This document shows positions 15,412 to 19,443 of a stretch of 19,443 nucleotides of DNA, piece by piece. The notes beneath the pieces are model-generated. The model searched no databases. It had not been told where the DNA came from and saw only the letters and a list, made by a program, of their open reading frames with translations. A program made the position numbers and the translations under genes. Location of the stretch: assembly GCA_025454445.1 (NCBI GenBank), contig JALOOK010000009.1:1-19443 (forward strand), written 5' to 3'. The first letter of the stretch is position 1. Every line of letters begins with the position of its first letter. This DNA is from Oscillatoria sp. Prado101 (lineage in GTDB: Bacteria > Cyanobacteriota > Cyanobacteriia > Cyanobacteriales > Oscillatoriaceae).

Positions 15412-16026
15412 GTGAACCCCTGCTTTTCTTCCGCAACCCCAGGCAAGCCAGATTTTTCCGGATCTCATGCCGGTTCTAACCGCTTGCTCATCCGTGCTGC
15501 CCAACCCCAGGATCTGATCTTCCTTGCTGAGATCCTCACCGATAGCTTTCACTCTCGCGAGGGTCTGATGCAGTGGGTTTATCCATTGTTGCGCATGAGC
15601 ATTTATGAAGACCTGCGGCACCGGCTCCGGGTTGCCACGGCGCATTACGTCTGCTTTGTGGCTATCGATGTCTCGCCCAAAAGCCCTTCCGAGATCCAGC
15701 CGGCGATCGTCGGCACGGTGGAAATGGCGCTGCGCTCCATCCATTCCTGGCCTTACTCTGACTGCCAATATCCCTATGTGTCGAATTTGGCTGTGCAAAA
15801 GCAGAGTCGCCGTCAGGGAGTGGCTGGGCAATTGCTGCTGGCCTGCGAACGCATGGCCATCGAGTGGGGCTTCCGAGACATCTACCTGCACGTCCTGGAA
15901 AATAACCATCAGGCTCGCCGGCTCTATTTCAAGATGGGCTACCGACTGCAGCAGACTGACAGCCCCTGGCATTCTAGGTTGCTGGGTCAGCCGAAGCGGA
16001 TTTTGCTGCGCAAGGATCTCGCCTAA
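15412..16026 (+). CDS. GNAT-family N-acetyltransferase
   Basis: A 204-aa protein expected to transfer an acetyl group from acetyl-CoA to an amine. The GNAT fold is visible from about residue 24 (NRLLIRAAQPQDLIFLAEIL) to the end. YPYVSNLAVQKQSRRQGVAG (121-140) holds the acetyl-CoA pyrophosphate-binding motif R/Q-x-x-G-x-A (R134-A138), and the C-terminal ENNHQARRLYFKMGYRLQ is typical of RimI-like members. The substrate cannot be told from sequence. The start is uncertain: GTG at 15412 is the only early candidate but has no good ribosome site, and the first ~22 residues are not family-like. It appears to be transcribed alone. Confidence 0.88.
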   Translation: MNPCFSSATPGKPDFSGSHAGSNRLLIRAAQPQDLIFLAEILTDSFHSREGLMQWVYPLLRMSIYEDLRHRLRVATAHYVCFVAIDVSPKSPSEIQPAIVGTVEMALRSIHSWPYSDCQYPYVSNLAVQKQSRRQGVAGQLLLACERMAIEWGFRDIYLHVLENNHQARRLYFKMGYRLQQTDSPWHSRLLGQPKRILLRKDLA

Positions 16027-16492
16027 AGCCACTGAACTCTCTGCAGCCGCTGTCTGCGCCACCGGCCACTCCCGTGCCGGTGTCAAACAGTGCCTCCCGA
16101 TGGCAAATGCGCGGTGGTGGTCGATGGGGGATGAGATAAATTACGGTTGATTACTTTTTAAAAAGTGCGCCTGTAAGCGGCGTATTCTGGGGAACGGTTT
16201 AGCAATTAATTATAGGCAATAAACCGGAATTGATCTCAATAGAGAATTTCTGTCTTGGCTTGGCCAGAAAGCAAGCTGCATGGTAACTCTGAAACTGGCT
16301 TTAAAAAATCTTCACAAAAGCAAGGGGTGCCGGCGGCTAATATTTACTAAATCTTGTTATTACAAGCAGCGCCACCAAGTCATCATTGGTATTAGAGATG
16401 GGACTCCCATCCGCATGGGTCTTCCAAAAGTACACCTAATTGAGTCACCCTCTGGGCTTTGGGTTTTGGTGCACGCATCAGGAGTGAAGTTT
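16027..16492. other. Intergenic region between the GNAT gene and the unrecognised gene
   Basis: About 465 bases. It holds a perfect palindrome ACTTTTTAAAAAGT (16153-16166) in an A/T-rich patch that could be a promoter region, and a second palindrome GATGGGA-C-TCCCATC (16397-16411). An open frame continues upstream from the next gene to 16280, but it runs through this palindrome, so it is probably not translated. Confidence 0.5.
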
Positions 16493-17086
16493 ATGAATGG
16501 CAATAACCAGCAGCAGGAGAGGAAAGCTTTTGACGCCGTGCATAACTCAAGCACCGGCACCCATCCCCTCAGCTCAGAGAAAACTGAACTATCGGCAACA
16601 AAAACTCCCACCCCTGGCCTGAGCTTGATTTTGCACGCTCGAAAATCGGAAATCCTCGCCCAGATCGGCAGCGGACAGCTGCTGGCGGTTGCTCAAAATC
16701 GCCGTTGCGGCTTAATTATCTACAAGCGCTTCCACGCTGAATTTGCCGGACCGGGAGCCGCAGTTGGCGGCTTTTTGGATGTGGACTGCCAGCAAATTGT
16801 GCCGGTGGGCGATCTGGCTTTGGTCTATCCCGAATCCTACCCAGAACGACAGAAGGCTTTCTCGATTCGCCGTCACTGGATTCGCTTAACTGAACAGCTG
16901 ACGCAAAACGCGGCACCGATGCAGCGAGCCCAAACTATTTTGACCCAGTTTGAGCATTACTTTGACTCAGATACGGTGAGCCAAATCTCGGATGAGGCTT
17001 TTGCTCGTCTCGTCGGCGTTTTGCCGCAAACTGTAGCCACTGTCCGCCGCACCGCTGACCAGCTTTGCGCTCCGGTGATGGCTTAG
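16493..17086 (+). CDS. Hypothetical protein, function unrecognised
   Basis: A 197-aa protein of no family I recognise. Residues about 1-42 are polar and Ser/Thr-rich, probably disordered. From LSLILHARKSEILAQIGSGQ a mixed alpha/beta domain follows, containing GPGAAVGGFLDVD and VGDLALVYPESYPER. The last ~65 residues (RAQTILTQFEHYFDSDTVSQ...) look helical. No signal peptide or membrane segment is seen. The ATG at 16493 is chosen because GGAG at 16481-16484 lies 8 bases upstream; the in-frame ATG at 16280 would add 71 residues of basic, unstructured-looking sequence and has no ribosome site. The gene is followed directly by a 17-bp tandem repeat and is convergent with hisC. Confidence 0.72.
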   Translation: MNGNNQQQERKAFDAVHNSSTGTHPLSSEKTELSATKTPTPGLSLILHARKSEILAQIGSGQLLAVAQNRRCGLIIYKRFHAEFAGPGAAVGGFLDVDCQQIVPVGDLALVYPESYPERQKAFSIRRHWIRLTEQLTQNAAPMQRAQTILTQFEHYFDSDTVSQISDEAFARLVGVLPQTVATVRRTADQLCAPVMA

Positions 17087-17089
17087 ATT

Positions 17090-17140
17090 GGGCGGCGGCT
17101 TGTACGGGGCGGCGGCTTGTACGGGGCGGCGGCTTGTACG
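17090..17140. repeat. 17-bp tandem repeat, three copies
   Basis: GGGCGGCGGCTTGTACG occurs three times head to tail (17090, 17107, 17124), starting three bases after the stop codon of the preceding gene. A GGGC fragment of a fourth copy follows. The copies are identical, which points to recent slippage. Confidence 0.9.
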
Positions 17141-17157
17141 GGGCATGGGGCGGGTTC

Positions 17158-17190
17158 AGAAACCGGGTTTCTTTAAGAAACCCGGTTTCT
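17158..17190. repeat. GAAACCGGGTTTC hairpin repeat
   Basis: AGAAACCGGGTTTCTT (17158-17173), one T, and its exact reverse complement (17175-17190). It has the same core as the MITE-like elements but in the GGG-first form, and no terminal repeats were recognised. It sits between two convergent genes and might act as a bidirectional transcription stop. Confidence 0.85.
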
Positions 17191-17290
17191 ACACACCGGG
17201 CGTTTATGAAAACTAATTTAACGTAACTTAAGCAAGTTCGCAAGCTAAAATCCCAAAATAACAAAAGCCATGCCCCAATAACCAGTCTCT

Positions 17291-18424
17291 CTACCGGCTG
17301 AAAAGTGATTGCAACCGCTGGAGCGTCCGCGCGTTTTCTTCGGGGGTGCCGACGGTGATTCGCAAACCGCCGCCGGTGTGGCGCACGAGGGTGCCACCGG
17401 CTCTCAGTTGCTGGGTGATGCCGGCAAGGGCGTCTGAGCCACCGGCATCTTTTAGCCGCAGGTAGATGAAATTGGCGTCACTTGGCCACACTTGCAGGGC
17501 CGGCATCTGGGCTAGGGCGTCTCTCAATTTGTCGCGCTCGGCAATAATTTCGGGCACTGACGCCAGCAGTTGCTGCCGGTGGCGCAGTGCGCTCTTGGCT
17601 GCAGCTTGGGTGAAGCTGGGCAAATTGTAGGGAAGGCGGATTTTTTCCAGGGCGGCGATCAGTTCTGGATTGCCGATAGCATAACCGATTCGGTGGGCTG
17701 CCAGTCGGAAGCCTTTGGAAAATGTCCGCAATATCACCCAGTTGGGGTGCCGGTGCAGCTCACCCGCAACCGTATTTCTACTGAATTCAAAATACGCTTC
17801 ATCAATGACTGCGAGAATTTGCGGAGGCAAACTCCTGAGCCAGTCGAGTTCAGCGGGCGTGAGGGCGTTGGCGGTGGGGGAGTTGGGGTGGACGACGAAT
17901 ACGGCACGCACCGGCGGGTTTTGGGTTTTTTCGATCGCCAGCTGCGCCGCCCCCATGTCGATTTCAAAGTTTGTGGGATTGCGCCCCACCGGCACCACGG
18001 GCACGCCGAGGGTTTCTGCCAGAATGGCGTACATGGAGAAGGTGGGATTGGCGACGAGGACAGATCCTTCTGCGCGCAAGCAGGTGGCAATAATTAGGGA
18101 GCGGATCAGCTCGTCGGAGCCATTGCCGGCGGTGATATTGTCTGGGGTGATGCTATCTGCTGGGGAGGGAGTGGCTGTTTCGCAGACGTATTCGGCGATG
18201 GCTTGTTTTAGGGCGGTATAAGTGCCGTCGGGATAGCGATTTGACTCTATTTCCTGCAGGTAAGTCCAAGCCTGCTTTTGTTTTAAGTCAAAGGGCAGGT
18301 CATAGGGGCTTTCGTTGGCGTCAAGCCGGTCGGGGGAAATGGGAGCCGGTTCGTCTGGGGTGCCGCCTGGATTGGGGGTGTAGGCGCTGAGCTCGCCTAA
18401 GTCGGAGCGGATAAATGGAAGCAT
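17291..18424 (-). CDS. hisC: Histidinol-phosphate aminotransferase
   Basis: A 377-aa PLP-dependent class I/II aminotransferase. HisC converts imidazole-acetol phosphate and glutamate to L-histidinol phosphate and 2-oxoglutarate. Features: LDANESPYDLP near the N-terminus (substrate side), AGNGSDELI (99-107, PLP phosphate contact), HPNSPTA (179-185, in place of the common NPNNPTG), VIDEAYFEF with D208 and Y211, and the Schiff-base Lys237 in TFSKGFRLAAHRIGY. The C-terminal RHTGGGLRITVGTPEEN is typical of HisC. The length is slightly above the usual 350-360. The ATG lies 5 bases after the hisB stop, so the two genes form one operon with hisB first. Some family members also accept aromatic substrates. 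Confidence 0.95.
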   Translation of the reverse strand: MLPFIRSDLGELSAYTPNPGGTPDEPAPISPDRLDANESPYDLPFDLKQKQAWTYLQEIESNRYPDGTYTALKQAIAEYVCETATPSPADSITPDNITAGNGSDELIRSLIIATCLRAEGSVLVANPTFSMYAILAETLGVPVVPVGRNPTNFEIDMGAAQLAIEKTQNPPVRAVFVVHPNSPTANALTPAELDWLRSLPPQILAVIDEAYFEFSRNTVAGELHRHPNWVILRTFSKGFRLAAHRIGYAIGNPELIAALEKIRLPYNLPSFTQAAAKSALRHRQQLLASVPEIIAERDKLRDALAQMPALQVWPSDANFIYLRLKDAGGSDALAGITQQLRAGGTLVRHTGGGLRITVGTPEENARTLQRLQSLFSR

Positions 18425-18429
18425 GGATT

Positions 18430-19071
18430 TTACAAGACGCCTTTGGAACTGGGAATGGTGCCGGCGCGGCGGGGGTCGATTTCGGTGGCCATGCGCAGGG
18501 CGCGGGCGAAGGCTTTGAAGGTGGCTTCGATGATGTGGTGGGAGTTAATGCCGGAAAGCTGGCGGATGTGCAGGGTGATTTGGCTGTGGTTGACGAGGGC
18601 GGCGAAGAATTCGCGCACGAGTTGGGTGTCGTAGGTTCCGACGCGCTGGGTGGGGATTTGCAACCCGTAGCTGAGGTGGGGGCGTCCGGAAAAGTCGAGG
18701 GCGACTTGAATCAGGGCTTCATCGAGGGGGGCGATGAAGTGGCCAAAGCGGACGATGCCTTTACGATCGCTGAGGGCTTTGGCTAGGGCTTGTCCTAGGG
18801 TGATACCGACGTCTTCGTTGGTGTGGTGGTCGTCTATTTCGATGTCGCCGGTGGCGCGAACTTCCAGGTCGATGAGTCCGTGGGAGGCGATCTGGTGCAG
18901 CATGTGGTCGAGGAAGGGGATGCCGGTTTTGGCGGTGCAGGTGCCGGTACCATCCAGGTTGAGGGTGACTTGCACGTCGGTTTCGCCGGTGGTGCGGCGG
19001 ATGGTGGCGGTGCGTGCCGGTGGCTGTTCTGGGGTGGGGAGGGTTTGGGGGTTGCGGTCGCGTGTTTGCAT
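18430..19071 (-). CDS. hisB: Imidazoleglycerol-phosphate dehydratase
   Basis: A 213-aa monofunctional HisB that dehydrates imidazole-glycerol phosphate to imidazole-acetol phosphate, the substrate of HisC next door. Two manganese-binding repeats are visible: GIPFLDHMLHQIASHG then DDHHTNEDVGI (80-90), and NSHHIIEATFKAFARAL (176-192) with H178 and H179. The active-site E86 and the SGRPHLSYG loop (128-136) are present. The phosphatase domain found in enterobacterial HisB is absent, as expected in cyanobacteria. The first ~18 residues are a polar extension; the ATG at 19071 has only a weak ribosome site, but later starts would cut into the fold (TATIRRTTGETDVQV). Confidence 0.96.
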   Translation of the reverse strand: MQTRDRNPQTLPTPEQPPARTATIRRTTGETDVQVTLNLDGTGTCTAKTGIPFLDHMLHQIASHGLIDLEVRATGDIEIDDHHTNEDVGITLGQALAKALSDRKGIVRFGHFIAPLDEALIQVALDFSGRPHLSYGLQIPTQRVGTYDTQLVREFFAALVNHSQITLHIRQLSGINSHHIIEATFKAFARALRMATEIDPRRAGTIPSSKGVL

Positions 19072-19443
19072 GGCACTTGCAGGCTAGGGGAGGGCATTAC
19101 ATCCATTATCTACCCTGGGGGTGCTGTCGTCTAGAGGAATTTTGACCTGGGAATTGGGAATTGGCAATTCTAATTCAGAATGCGGCGCTGAGAGGAATTG
19201 GGGTGAAAATGAAATAGCCGCCCCTATTGGTGAATATTTTTGAAATAATTGCTAAGCAACACGGCGAAAAATTAAGTTTTATTAATCAGTGGGTTTTGCT
19301 GCAGTTTTACCCCTGAAAGTTCCGTATTGTTTCGGATTACATTGGCTGGTTCCGGAGCGTATATTGTTAGATGATGGCCTCGACAAAGCCGGCCAGCAAT
19401 AGCGGGTAAATTAGGAAAGCAATACGCCCGCGCTCGGGGTCGA
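19072..19443. other. Region upstream of hisB
   Basis: About 370 bases to the window end without a gene. It should hold the hisB-hisC promoter. A GAATTG-G-CAATTC palindrome (19158-19170) lies within a GGGAATTGG-type word cluster about 90 bases upstream of hisB; the rest is A/T-rich with no recognised signal. Confidence 0.5.

Noticed and set aside
16280..16492. Upstream start for the unrecognised protein (268 aa form)
   Set aside because: The added 71 residues are basic and featureless, cross a perfect palindrome, and lack a ribosome site, whereas 16493 has GGAG at good spacing.

Overview
The window looks cyanobacterial, probably from a filamentous, Microcoleus/Oscillatoria-like lineage. The evidence is a CyaC-type adenylate cyclase, a HIP1 octamer (GCGATCGC) inside one gene, moderate GC with long intergenic spaces, and many copies of the GAAACCCGGTTTC-type hairpin repeat. 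The genus is inferred from composition and remembered families, not shown directly.

Layout. 1-172: two copies of an 87-bp-period repeat. 173-1297 (-): intact DNA C5-cytosine methyltransferase. 1930-2319 (+): QueD. 2421-2831 (+): decayed C-terminal piece of a second C5 methyltransferase, split by a roughly 100-bp palindromic mobile element. 3145-6872 (+): two-gene overlapping operon of a HerA-type DNA translocase and a NurA-type nuclease with an N-terminal winged helix. 7133-7504 (+): small winged-helix protein resembling the C-terminal (KilAC) domain of phage antirepressors. 7672-8856 (-): tyrosine recombinase. 9181-9251 (-): tRNA-Gly(UCC). 9672-13226 (-): CyaC-like hybrid kinase/adenylate cyclase of about 1184 aa. 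13227-15411: 2.2 kb without a convincing gene. 15412-16026 (+): GNAT acetyltransferase. 16493-17086 (+): unrecognised protein. 17291-19071 (-): hisB-hisC operon.

The left half reads as an accessory region: methyltransferases, the HerA/NurA pair, a phage-type regulator, and an integrase beside the 3' end of a tRNA gene. HerA and NurA form a translocase-nuclease machine that resects DNA ends, and in bacteria such pairs also occur in anti-phage loci, so a repair or defence island is plausible. No matching attachment repeat was found, so the island limits are unknown. The right half is ordinary chromosome: signalling (CyaC) and histidine biosynthesis (HisB, HisC).

The best-supported new observation is structural. 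Three copies of the GAAACCCGGTTTC palindrome sit at the centre of 92-103-bp elements with imperfect terminal inverted repeats (TAGC..GTTTT type) flanked by TA. One of them lies inside the methyltransferase remnant, and removing 105 bp there restores a gap-free alignment with the intact methyltransferase upstream.
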